32,222 bases of DNA from Candidatus Woesebacteria bacterium RIFCSPHIGHO2_01_FULL_39_23. Its GTDB lineage: Bacteria; Patescibacteriota; Microgenomatia; UBA8517. The stretch is taken from NCBI GenBank assembly GCA_001792305.1, contig MGGH01000011.1, positions 1 through 32,222 of the forward strand, in the 5' to 3' direction. The notes below the pieces were generated by a model. The model saw only the letters and a program-made list of their open reading frames with translations, was not told the DNA's origin and ran no database searches. Positions 17,948 to 26,709 of this stretch are shown here, piece by piece; position 1 is the stretch's first letter; every line of letters begins with the position of its first letter. The translations under genes were made by a program, and so were the position numbers.

Positions 17948-18583
17948 ATGATAAGCCGTATTTTGGGGAACCTTGCGGGCCTTTTAGTCGCTTTTGGAAT
18001 TCTTTTTATTTCAATTGTCAAGGCTTCGTCTCTCCAATATCAATTCAATCTTCCTTCTCCCGAACCCCAAGAAAAAAACTCCCAAAACACAAATTCAAAA
18101 GATATCAAAATAGATTACTGGCTGCCTGATCCGGGCGAGATTATGCCTGCAAATCCTCTTTGGCTAGCTTTAGCCGCTGCTGACAAAATAAGAGCGGAAG
18201 GGGTTAGTGATCCTTTCGAAAAGTCACTGGTGTTGCTTGAGATATCTGATAAGCGTTTTTCCGTGGGCTGTAAGCTGTTTAAAGAAGGGGAGTTTGAAGA
18301 GTCAATTCTTACTTTTCAAAAAGCCGAAAAATATTTGGAAGAATCTTTCAAAGAAGAGAATGTCGCAAGAAGTGGAGGTATGGATACCAGGGACCTTTTG
18401 AAGAAGATTCACTTTGCAAGCGCCTATCACAGAGCAGATCTTGAAAGTCATCTAGCCAGCGCTCCTGAGGATGCAAGGCCGGTCATTATTTCTATTTTAG
18501 ACCTTCCAAAAAGAGTTTTTGAAGATACCAAGAATGTTCTTTCAGATTTTGGTGTAGTAACTGCGGATCCTTTTCAGGTTTAA
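17948..18583 (+). CDS. Hypothetical secreted/membrane protein with DUF5667-like region
   Basis: N-terminal signal/TM; IDYWLPDPGEIMPANPLWLALAAADKIR followed by helical region; ATG 17948 preferred. Confidence 0.5.
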   Translation: MISRILGNLAGLLVAFGILFISIVKASSLQYQFNLPSPEPQEKNSQNTNSKDIKIDYWLPDPGEIMPANPLWLALAAADKIRAEGVSDPFEKSLVLLEISDKRFSVGCKLFKEGEFEESILTFQKAEKYLEESFKEENVARSGGMDTRDLLKKIHFASAYHRADLESHLASAPEDARPVIISILDLPKRVFEDTKNVLSDFGVVTADPFQV

Positions 18584-18834
18584 CTTTCAAGAGATACATT
18601 AAACATGATAACGAGCTAAAAGCGAGTTTTAAGATAACTTTTATAATCGTTTGGGAACTTGGTGGAATAAATTTCCGTGCCGCTTTTGCGGTAAAAGTAA
18701 AAGAGCAGTTTTTATTAGCCACGTTCCAAGCATAAGATGAGGCCTTTTGTATTATTTCTTACTAGTTGACAGCCACAGATCTAGTGTTTAATTATCATTG
18801 TGTCCACTATCCTTAGTATCAATGATTTTCATAC

Positions 18835-19290
18835 ATGAAATGCCCTTTTTGTAATGCAAGAAAAACACAGGTTTTAGAATCAAGGGTGGTGGAAGAGGGA
18901 AGGGCAGTAAGAAGGAGGAGGGAATGCCTGAGATGTTTAAAAAGGTTTACGACAGCAGAACATATTAAAGGGACAAGTATCTGGGTAATCAAGAAAGATG
19001 GTACTCGAGAACCATTTGATAAGGAAAAAGTAAGACGAGGGATTTTAAGGTCGATTGAAAAAAGACCTATAAGCTTAGAACTAGTTGACAGAATAGTTCA
19101 TGGGGTTGAGAAAGAAGTGTTAATAAGAGATTCTCAAGAAATTCCATCAAGATGGATTGGTAAATCGGTTTTAAAAAGACTCAAAAAGATTGATAAGGTG
19201 GCCTGGCTGAGATTCGCAAGTGTATATTTGGAATTTGAAAAGCTGGATGATTTTGAAAAAGCGATAGGTAAAATGCAGGTTAAGATCTAA
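18835..19290 (+). CDS. nrdR: Transcriptional repressor NrdR
   Basis: MKCPFCNARKTQVLESRVVEEGRAVRRRRECLRCLKRFTTAEHI zinc ribbon plus ATP-cone. Confidence 0.96.
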   Translation: MKCPFCNARKTQVLESRVVEEGRAVRRRRECLRCLKRFTTAEHIKGTSIWVIKKDGTREPFDKEKVRRGILRSIEKRPISLELVDRIVHGVEKEVLIRDSQEIPSRWIGKSVLKRLKKIDKVAWLRFASVYLEFEKLDDFEKAIGKMQVKI

Positions 19291-19291
19291 A

Positions 19292-21763
19292 ATGACTAAA
19301 AAGTTAAAGAAAGTAGATTGGGAAAGCCTGACTTATAGCGAGATGGTGCGTGAAGTGGAGAAATTGTCTGGAAAAAGACCAGATATACCCAAAGACCTGT
19401 CTGAAGTTTCTTGGTCCGAACAAGCATTGAGGGTTTTGAGGGAGCGATATTTTCTTAAAGATGACAACGGAAATCCCATCGAGACTGTCCGCGAAATGTG
19501 TTGGCGGGTGGCGTGGGAGCTCTCCCGCGCAGAGGTAAAATTCGGTAAAGGAAGACGCGAAGTAATAAATCTTGCCAGGGAATTTTACAATTTACTCGCA
19601 AGTCGCAATTTTCTTCCAAACTCACCTACATTAATGAATGCCGGTAAAAGTAACGGCATGCAATATAACGGTTGCTACGTAATTCCCGTGGGTGATAGTC
19701 TAATTGAGATATTTGATGCTGTTAAGTGGCAGGCAGTAATTCATCAAAGTGGTGGCGGAACAGGTTTTTCGTTTAGTAGGCTCCGTCCAGGTGGTTCTAG
19801 AGTAAAGTCTTCAATGGGAGTAGCAAGTGGTCCCGTCTCATTTTTAAAAGTCTACAACGAAGCTACTCAACAGATAAAGCAGGGAGGAACAAGAAGGGGT
19901 GCAAATATGGGGATACTTCGAGTAGATCATCCTGATATTATGCAATTCATTCATTGTAAAGAGGATGGTGGAATAACTAACTTCAATATTTCTGTGGCAA
20001 TTACAGATCGGTTTATGCAAGCCTTGGCCAAGGACGAGGAATACAATTTGGTTGACCCGCATACAAAAAAAGTTGCAGGCAAACTAATAGCCCGTAAGGT
20101 CTGGGACGAGATTGCCGAAGGAGCGTGGAAAACTGGAGATCCTGGGCTTGTGTTTATTGACAGAATAAATCAGACGAGTGCAAACCCAATACGTGCTGAA
20201 GGATGGGAGGTCGAAAGTACCAACCCATGTGGTGAACAGCCATTATATCCCTTTGATGCTTGTAACCTTGGGAGTATATTTTTGAAGTATTTTGTGAAGG
20301 ATGGCGGCAGGCAGGTGGATTGGGAAAAACTTCGCGAAACAGTTCATCTTTCAGTCAGACTTATGGATAACGTTATTGAAATGAATCCTATTCCTCTCCC
20401 TCAAATTTCAGATACCGTCAGAAAAATAAGAAGAATAGGTTTGGGTGTAGGAGGGTGGGCCGATATGCTTACTGAACTTGGCATTCCGTATGATAGCGTT
20501 GAGGCGCTAACTCTAGGAGAGAAGATAATGAAATTTATTAATGAAGAGGGCCATAAAGCTTCTTCGAAACTCGCAGAGGAGAGGGGAGCTTTTCCAATGT
20601 TCAAACAAAGTATATACGCTAAAGATAAGCCAATTCGAAACAGTACAATAACAACAATAGCCCCTACAGGATCTATTGGAATTTTGGCAGACAGTTCAGG
20701 AGGTATTGAGCCACTTTTTGCCGTTGCCTATAGGCATGTAGTAAAGTCAGAAAATAGGGAGCTTGACTTTACAAATCCCTTTTTTGAGAAAGTAGCCAGG
20801 GAAAGAGGATTTTACTCCGATGAAATTATGAGAAAGGTTATAGAGCATGGAACTGTGCGCGATATTCAAGAAATTCCAGAAGACGTAAGGCGGATTTTCG
20901 GTACAGCTCATGAAATTCACCCCGATTGGCATGTAAAGATGCAGGCGGCTTTCCAAAAATATACCGATAACGCAGTCAGTAAAACTATTAATCTCCCAAA
21001 CAACGCCTCAATCGAAGACATTAAACGAGCCTATATGCTCTCGTGGGAAACAGGATGTCGTGGAATAACAGTCTTTAGGGACGGTTGTAAAGGAGATCAA
21101 GTCCTAAATCTCGGCGTTAAAGATAGCAAGAAAGATGTAGTTAAATTAAACGGTAACGGGGTGATTGAGTTACCGACAATTAAGCCAAGGCCCTTAAAAG
21201 TAGAAGGTGCGACATACAAAATTGCGACACCATTAGGTAACGCGTTTATCACGGTTAACCACGATTCAGATGGAAATCCTTTTGAGGTGTTTATCGCTAT
21301 AGGTAAAGCGGGGAGTGAAGTCGCCGCCATGGCAGATGCCTTAGCAAGAGTAATCTCAACTACTTTAAGATTCGGAAACCACTTACCAGCGATTGAGAGA
21401 GCCCAAGAGTTAGTTGATCAGTTAAGAGGAATTGGAGGAAGTGGTTCAGTGGGTTTTGGGCACGAGAGAGTGCGATCTTTACCTGACGCTGTAGCTAAGG
21501 CTATGGGTATGCATTTTGGACTTGCTGGTTATCAAAGACAAAAAGATGTAACCAGTGTTACAGAAACTCCCGAAGCTCTGACACAGTTGACACTTGGAAA
21601 TGGTAATGGTAACGCCCAAAACGGGCAAATGAAAGAAGTTTTTATTGATAACCAAAACAATTTGTTTAAACATAGAGACTTCTGCCCCAGTTGTGGTGAG
21701 GCAAGCTTGGTTTTTGAAGAGGGGTGTAGAAAATGTTACGGATGTGGTTACGCCGAGTGTTGA
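19292..21763 (+). CDS. nrdJ: Class II (adenosylcobalamin-dependent) ribonucleotide reductase
   Basis: NFLPNSPTLMNAGK...HQSGGGTGFSFSRLRP...NPCGEQPLYPFDACNLGS; TSCPD-like region and Cys-rich C-terminus CPSCGEASLVFEEGCRKCYGCGYAEC. Confidence 0.95.
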   Translation: MTKKLKKVDWESLTYSEMVREVEKLSGKRPDIPKDLSEVSWSEQALRVLRERYFLKDDNGNPIETVREMCWRVAWELSRAEVKFGKGRREVINLAREFYNLLASRNFLPNSPTLMNAGKSNGMQYNGCYVIPVGDSLIEIFDAVKWQAVIHQSGGGTGFSFSRLRPGGSRVKSSMGVASGPVSFLKVYNEATQQIKQGGTRRGANMGILRVDHPDIMQFIHCKEDGGITNFNISVAITDRFMQALAKDEEYNLVDPHTKKVAGKLIARKVWDEIAEGAWKTGDPGLVFIDRINQTSANPIRAEGWEVESTNPCGEQPLYPFDACNLGSIFLKYFVKDGGRQVDWEKLRETVHLSVRLMDNVIEMNPIPLPQISDTVRKIRRIGLGVGGWADMLTELGIPYDSVEALTLGEKIMKFINEEGHKASSKLAEERGAFPMFKQSIYAKDKPIRNSTITTIAPTGSIGILADSSGGIEPLFAVAYRHVVKSENRELDFTNPFFEKVARERGFYSDEIMRKVIEHGTVRDIQEIPEDVRRIFGTAHEIHPDWHVKMQAAFQKYTDNAVSKTINLPNNASIEDIKRAYMLSWETGCRGITVFRDGCKGDQVLNLGVKDSKKDVVKLNGNGVIELPTIKPRPLKVEGATYKIATPLGNAFITVNHDSDGNPFEVFIAIGKAGSEVAAMADALARVISTTLRFGNHLPAIERAQELVDQLRGIGGSGSVGFGHERVRSLPDAVAKAMGMHFGLAGYQRQKDVTSVTETPEALTQLTLGNGNGNAQNGQMKEVFIDNQNNLFKHRDFCPSCGEASLVFEEGCRKCYGCGYAEC

Positions 21764-21803
21764 ATAAGTCATGATTATAAATTTAGTTTTTGTTCACTTT
21801 GAA

Positions 21804-21893
21804 GATGGAACTGGCCCGAAGGCGAACAGTTCTGCCTAGCAGAGCACCTCGATCTTGTATCGGGGTTTGTTCTGACCTCGTGCCGGTTCCATC
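21804..21893 (+). ncRNA. Candidate structured RNA of unknown class
   Basis: Closing stem GATGGAACTGGC/GCCGGTTCCATC (12 bp, one G-U); nested GAACA/TGTTC, TCTGC-CTA-GCAGA and ACCTCGAT-CTTGT-ATCGGGGT; G-U pairs favour the + strand. Confidence 0.55.
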
Positions 21894-21920
21894 GGATTAT
21901 TCTTCATTTGCTAAAACCTA

Positions 21921-22466
21921 ATGGTAATTTATACTCGAAAGGGGGACAGGGGGCGGACTAGTTTATATGACCCACAGAACAAACAAAATGTGAGAGTTGA
22001 TAAAGATTCAGCGCGAATTGCTGCAATTGGGTCAGTCGACGAACTGAATAGCCATTTGGGACTAGTTACCGTTACACTTAATGACCCTAAGATTGTAAAG
22101 TTTGTTAAGGAAATTCAGTCGGATTTACTTAGAATTGGGTCAATACTGGCAGGATCCAAGCTTACGTTTTCTTCCTCCAAAACAAAAAAGCTTGAAAGGG
22201 AAATAGATAAATTGGAGGGAAGCTTACCGGTTCTTTCGAAGTTTATACTTCCCGGGGGAAGTATAGTTGCTGCAAACTTCCATGTCGCAAGAAGTATCGC
22301 AAGAAGAGTTGAAAGAGAAGTGGTTAAGTTATCTAAATTTGAAGCTGTTACTGATGGGGTTTTAACGTACTTAAATAGACTAAGTGATTATCTTTTTATG
22401 GCCGCAAGAAATGTAAACAGTAAGCTTCATATTAAAGATGAGGTCTGGTCTCCTGTAAAAAAATAA
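21921..22466 (+). CDS. Cob(I)yrinic acid a,c-diamide adenosyltransferase, PduO type
   Basis: IYTRKGDRGRTSLYD...RIAAIGSVDELNSHLGLV...LPGGSIVAANFHVARSIARRVERE. Confidence 0.93.
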   Translation: MVIYTRKGDRGRTSLYDPQNKQNVRVDKDSARIAAIGSVDELNSHLGLVTVTLNDPKIVKFVKEIQSDLLRIGSILAGSKLTFSSSKTKKLEREIDKLEGSLPVLSKFILPGGSIVAANFHVARSIARRVEREVVKLSKFEAVTDGVLTYLNRLSDYLFMAARNVNSKLHIKDEVWSPVKK

Positions 22467-22493
22467 CTATTTGGTGGTAAAATTGAAACTACC

Positions 22494-22847
22494 ATGGCAA
22501 CACCGGAAATTAAAGAGACTCCGCAAGTAGATAGCACTCAGCGGGAAGTTACGCCTAAAGTTGAAAGTGGTGAAGCACCCGCCGAACAGCCAACAGTTGC
22601 CGAGCAGCCTTCCCAGGGAGCACAGCCTCAACCAACACAACCACAACCAGTTGCTGATGATACCAGTGCGCAGGTAGCCGATGATACTCAAGTTTTTGCC
22701 ATTCCACAAGATGAAAAGACGCTTGAAGAGGAAGCTAAAGGTCCGATTGATAAGCCCTTAACCTGGTTTGCCAATTTTTGGCTTCGGATGATAAAAAAGG
22801 CAATCCATTTTGGTAAAAGGATAGTGGTTGGGATTACAAAAAAATGA
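22494..22847 (+). CDS. Hypothetical protein with Pro/Gln-rich N-terminus
   Basis: ORF overlaps the next gene by ATGA; E/P/Q-rich then basic C-terminal segment. Confidence 0.6.
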   Translation: MATPEIKETPQVDSTQREVTPKVESGEAPAEQPTVAEQPSQGAQPQPTQPQPVADDTSAQVADDTQVFAIPQDEKTLEEEAKGPIDKPLTWFANFWLRMIKKAIHFGKRIVVGITKK

Positions 22848-25162
22848 ATATTGAAACTGCTTTTATGATTCTTATTATATTAACAGTTGCTTTCTTGGGG
22901 TTAATTGTCTTTGCTTTTGTAGGATTTACAATCTTTCGCTGGCGAGGTAGAGAAGAGGTGTCAATTGACTCGGCACTACTTATGGTTAGGGTTCCCAGAA
23001 ATAACGAAGTAAAGATAGATGCCATGGATCAGCTTTTTGCTTCATTGTATTCGATTAAAAAAGGCGGATGGAAGCAAAAATTTTCTTTCCAACCCGGAAT
23101 ATCATTTGAGATAGTTGCCAAAAATGAAGATATCAGGTTTTACGTCTGGACGCCGAATAAATATAGAGATTTAATAGAAAAACAAATCCACGGTGCTTAT
23201 CCGGACGCCGAGATAGAGATCGTCGAGGAGTACAATATTTTCAAGGAAGAAGGTCACGTCAGCTACGCCAGCCTACAATTAAAGAAAGATAATTTTTATC
23301 CTATCAAAGTATTCAGAGACTTGCCAGTGGATCCCTTGTCTTCAATTACTTCGGCTCTAGCTAAAATGGGTAAGGATGAGGCTGCTGTAATTCAGTTAGT
23401 GGTGTCACCTGCCAATGGAAGCTGGCAAAGTAATGGAAGAAATTTTATTTCGTCTACTAAAAAAAGTGAGTCAGATCCAAGCAAAGCTAGTTTTTCAGTT
23501 GGAGCAAAAACATTAGAAGCTGTCGAGAGCAAAATCACTAAGCCTGGATTTGAAGCCATAATCCGAATAGTGGTCGCTTCGGGTACTGAAGTTCAATCCC
23601 AACTTCACCTGACTAACATAAAGAGCACTTTCGAACAGTTTAGTTCTGACACAAATGGTTTTGGCACAAGAAAGATTAAAAACAAAGGCGCCTTTATTAA
23701 TGACTTTCTATACAGATACCATCCTATGTTTCATTTGTTTGGTAATAGACAATCGGTCTTAAATTCTGAGGAGCTCGCGACTGTATTTCACTTTCCCAAC
23801 AAACAAATAACAACACCTCATATTTATTGGCTTAATGCAAAAAGTGCTCCTGCTCCGGCAGAAATTCCTGATGAGGGTCTATTTTTTGGAACAAGTACAT
23901 ATAGAGGCCTTAGGCGTCCTGTTTTTATCTCTGATATAGACCGTCAAAGACATATGTACATTATCGGAAAAACTGGTACTGGAAAGTCGAAATTTTTGCA
24001 AAGTTTAATTTTGCAGGACATTGTGGCAGGGAAGGGTTTGTGTTTTATGGATCCTCACGGTGACGCAGTTGAAGAGCTTTTAGGTATGGTCCCGCCTGAG
24101 CGGGCCGAAGACGTTATTTATTTTCGACCCGGTGACACTGAACGCCCCATGGGGTTAAATCTCTTGGAAGCGAAAACCGAGGACCAAAAACACTTTGTAA
24201 CGACATCAATTATTAATATGATGTATAAACTTTTTGATCCTTATAAAACCGGAATAGTGGGACCGAGGTTCGAGCACGCAGTCCGAAACGCGATGCTTAC
24301 TGTCATGTACGAGGAGGGGGCGACCTTTATTGAGGTGATGAGAGCTTTGACCGATTCGCGTTATGTTCAGGAACTTCTTCCAAAAGTTCAGGATCCGATA
24401 ATAAGAAGATACTGGACTGATCAGATAGCCCAAACATCGGATTTTCATAAATCTGAAGTTCTGGATTATATTACAAGTAAATTCGGGAGGTTTGTTACAA
24501 ATAAGATGATTAGAAATATTATCGGTCAGTCACAGTCATCGTTTTCTTTTCGTGAAATCATGGATCAGGGGAAGATTCTTTTTATTAATCTTTCTAAAGG
24601 GGAGCTGGGAGAGGAAAACTCGAGCTTTCTTGGTTTAATTTTGGTTCCAAGAATTCTTATGGCTGCTATGAGCCGTGCCGATATGCCGGAAGATCAGCGT
24701 CGCGATTTTTATTTGTATGTAGATGAGTTTCAAAATTTTGCCACCCCTGACTTTGCCCAGATTCTTTCCGAGGCGAGAAAATATCATTTAAATTTGATTG
24801 TCGCTAATCAATTTATAGGCCAAATTGAGGAGGAAGTTAAAAACGCTATTTTTGGAAATGTGGGTACAATCATTACTTACCGCGTTGGAGTGACGGACGC
24901 CAATTATCTTCAGCACGAATTTACACCTGTTTTTGCGGAGGATGACCTTTTAAATATTGAGAAGTATCACGTTTATGTAAAAACAACTGTTCGTAACGAA
25001 CCTGTGCCTCCATTTTCCATGGTGCTTTCAAGCGACATCATGGAGAAAATCAAAAACAGAAACCGAAAATTGGAGGAGATTATTCAGGAGATGAGTAGGC
25101 TTCGCTTTGGCCGCGATGTAAGGCTTGTTGAGGCTGAAATATCCCGCCGCGCAAGACTTTAA
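22844..25162 (+). CDS. TraG/VirD4/TraM-recognition-type ATPase (DNA-transfer or pilus-associated)
   Basis: N-terminal TM; Walker A MYIIGKTGTGKSKFLQSLILQDI; FMDPHGDAVEELL; DFYLYVDEFQNFATPDFAQILSEARKYHLNLIVANQFIGQI. Confidence 0.88.
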   Translation: MNIETAFMILIILTVAFLGLIVFAFVGFTIFRWRGREEVSIDSALLMVRVPRNNEVKIDAMDQLFASLYSIKKGGWKQKFSFQPGISFEIVAKNEDIRFYVWTPNKYRDLIEKQIHGAYPDAEIEIVEEYNIFKEEGHVSYASLQLKKDNFYPIKVFRDLPVDPLSSITSALAKMGKDEAAVIQLVVSPANGSWQSNGRNFISSTKKSESDPSKASFSVGAKTLEAVESKITKPGFEAIIRIVVASGTEVQSQLHLTNIKSTFEQFSSDTNGFGTRKIKNKGAFINDFLYRYHPMFHLFGNRQSVLNSEELATVFHFPNKQITTPHIYWLNAKSAPAPAEIPDEGLFFGTSTYRGLRRPVFISDIDRQRHMYIIGKTGTGKSKFLQSLILQDIVAGKGLCFMDPHGDAVEELLGMVPPERAEDVIYFRPGDTERPMGLNLLEAKTEDQKHFVTTSIINMMYKLFDPYKTGIVGPRFEHAVRNAMLTVMYEEGATFIEVMRALTDSRYVQELLPKVQDPIIRRYWTDQIAQTSDFHKSEVLDYITSKFGRFVTNKMIRNIIGQSQSSFSFREIMDQGKILFINLSKGELGEENSSFLGLILVPRILMAAMSRADMPEDQRRDFYLYVDEFQNFATPDFAQILSEARKYHLNLIVANQFIGQIEEEVKNAIFGNVGTIITYRVGVTDANYLQHEFTPVFAEDDLLNIEKYHVYVKTTVRNEPVPPFSMVLSSDIMEKIKNRNRKLEEIIQEMSRLRFGRDVRLVEAEISRRARL

Positions 25163-25167
25163 TTTTG

Positions 25168-25174
25168 GTATAAT
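25168..25174 (+). promoter_or_regulatory. -10 element of tRNA-Ile promoter
   Basis: ttTGGTATAATatcctggctttGGGTGCG: extended -10 about 11 nt upstream of the mature 5' end. Confidence 0.6.
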
Positions 25175-25185
25175 ATCCTGGCTTT

Positions 25186-25257
25186 GGGTGCGTAGCTCAG
25201 CGGTAGAGCGCTAACCTTATAAGTTAGATGTCCATGGTTCGAATCCATGCGCACCCA
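25186..25257 (+). tRNA. tRNA-Ile(UAU)
   Basis: GGGTGCG-TA-GCTC-AGCGGTA-GAGC-G-CTAAC-CTTATAA-GTTAG-ATGTC-CATGG-TTCGAAT-CCATG-CGCACCC-A; anticodon TAT; CCA not encoded. Confidence 0.93.
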
Positions 25258-25315
25258 CTTTTTTGTGTGTTTACGTCGGGCGAAAGTTTTTTGTCAAGGT
25301 TAAGAAGCCCTATAG

Positions 25316-26182
25316 TTACAATTCTTCCAGTTTTTGCTTTTTACCGTGGCTTAAGACACCTGCAAGTTCCAGATAGCGCTCTGTGGTAGATAATCTTTTG
25401 TGGCCAACTATTTGAGACAGGACAACCAAGTCAACGTCCCTTTTAAGATTTTCAACTATAAAAGTTGTGCGAAGATCATTTACAGAGTATCCCCCAATTT
25501 CCGCTTTTTGGAAGTATCTGTCAACTGCAGCTCTGATATTTCTGGTTGCCAAAGGCTTTCCGTTTTTGCTGACATAGACATGTGGCGAGTCCGCTTTAGG
25601 TCGGTAAGTTTTAATGTAATTGTCCAAAGCCTGTTTTGCAGCTTTGTTTAGGGGGACTTTACGTGGAGCTTGGGTGGCATAAGCCTCGACATGGACTTCT
25701 TCATCTTTGACGTGGGTAACTTTGAGATTTGCGACTTCAGAAATCCTAAGACCAGTTTGTAAGATTATTTCAATGATGGACGATACCCTTGGGTCGGTTC
25801 TTGCTATATCTCTTAAGGCTCTATATTCCAAAGGAGAGAGAAACTTGGGTTTTGAGGGGTCAATTTTGGGGTGGCTTACATCTTTTGAAGGGTCAGATGT
25901 GTGGTATCCAGCAGACATTACCCATCTAAAGAAAGTTTTTATAGCATTTAGCTTTCTTGAGGCGGATTTTGGTGTGTATTTTTTTTCAAGTAACCAGTCG
26001 CGAAAAATTACGAGGTCATTTGGAGTGATTTGAGAAATTAAGGCAATACCTTTTGTTTCCAAAAACTTTTCCAGTTGGTCGAGGTCAGCTCGGTATGCAA
26101 TGACCGTTGAAGGAGACCGCTTTTTTGACTCAAGGTGACTCAGGAATTCAGGAATCAGTTTTTTGATTGTTTTGTCGTTCAT
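25316..26182 (-). CDS. Tyrosine recombinase (XerC/D-like)
   Basis: SAM-like N-terminus; LQTGLRISEVANLKVTHV, NDLRTTFIVENL, VGHKRLSTTERYLELA. Confidence 0.88.
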   Translation of the reverse strand: MNDKTIKKLIPEFLSHLESKKRSPSTVIAYRADLDQLEKFLETKGIALISQITPNDLVIFRDWLLEKKYTPKSASRKLNAIKTFFRWVMSAGYHTSDPSKDVSHPKIDPSKPKFLSPLEYRALRDIARTDPRVSSIIEIILQTGLRISEVANLKVTHVKDEEVHVEAYATQAPRKVPLNKAAKQALDNYIKTYRPKADSPHVYVSKNGKPLATRNIRAAVDRYFQKAEIGGYSVNDLRTTFIVENLKRDVDLVVLSQIVGHKRLSTTERYLELAGVLSHGKKQKLEEL

Positions 26183-26204
26183 ATACTTTTAAAAATTTTA
26201 TATG

Positions 26205-26228
26205 GGGTTTATTATGAATAATTAACCC
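26205..26228. repeat. Inverted repeat upstream of the tyrosine recombinase
   Basis: GGGTTTATTAT-GA-ATAATTAACCC, 10/11 matching arms. Confidence 0.7.
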
Positions 26229-26307
26229 TTAAATATATGATATCACAAATTTTTATATCGTCAATATTATAGGTTATCTTCGGTTTTTAAAGTAGTGGGC
26301 GTAGTAT

Positions 26308-26703
26308 ATGATAAAGGCAACCAGTAAAAAACCAAACGAAACACGGGCTAGAAAGATGGTTAGATATATATCGCTTGGGATTGGTGCCTTTCTTTCAATA
26401 TATTTAATACAGAATGCTTATGGTTTTTACAGATCCGGAGACAGGATAGACAAAGCTGAAAGCGAGCTTAAAGAGTTGGAAAGCGAGAACAAGGAGCTTG
26501 AAAGTAAGCTTTCAGAGGTTCGAAGCCGTGAGTATATAGAAAAAGAGTCAAGAGAAAAACTTGGGCTTCAGTATGAAGGAGAAGTTGTCGTGGTTCTTCC
26601 AGATGAAGAAGTTTTACGGCTTCTTGCACCGCAAGATAAGGGAGAGGTAAAAGAAGAGCTTCCAAAATCCAATTGGCAGAAGTGGTTGAATTTGTTTTTT
26701 TAA
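26308..26703 (+). CDS. Septum formation initiator FtsB/DivIC-like
   Basis: TM followed by coiled coil DRIDKAESELKELESENKELESKLSEV and EKESREKLGLQYEGEVVVVLPD. Confidence 0.78.
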   Translation: MIKATSKKPNETRARKMVRYISLGIGAFLSIYLIQNAYGFYRSGDRIDKAESELKELESENKELESKLSEVRSREYIEKESREKLGLQYEGEVVVVLPDEEVLRLLAPQDKGEVKEELPKSNWQKWLNLFF

Positions 26704-26709
26704 ATATTG

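Noticed and set aside
21808-21832. SRP (4.5S) RNA apical domain, from CTGGCCCGAAGGCGAACAG
   Set aside because: Lacks the AGG...GGAA...AGCAG consensus, and the element sits at the 5' end rather than at the tip of one long hairpin.
21781-21920. Cobalamin riboswitch between nrdJ and the adenosyltransferase gene
   Set aside because: No B12-box or core strings of the cobalamin riboswitch were recognisable; the structured RNA is retained only as unknown class.
25258-25315. att site from duplicated tRNA-Ile 3' end next to the recombinase
   Set aside because: No second copy of the tRNA 3' end was found in the window.
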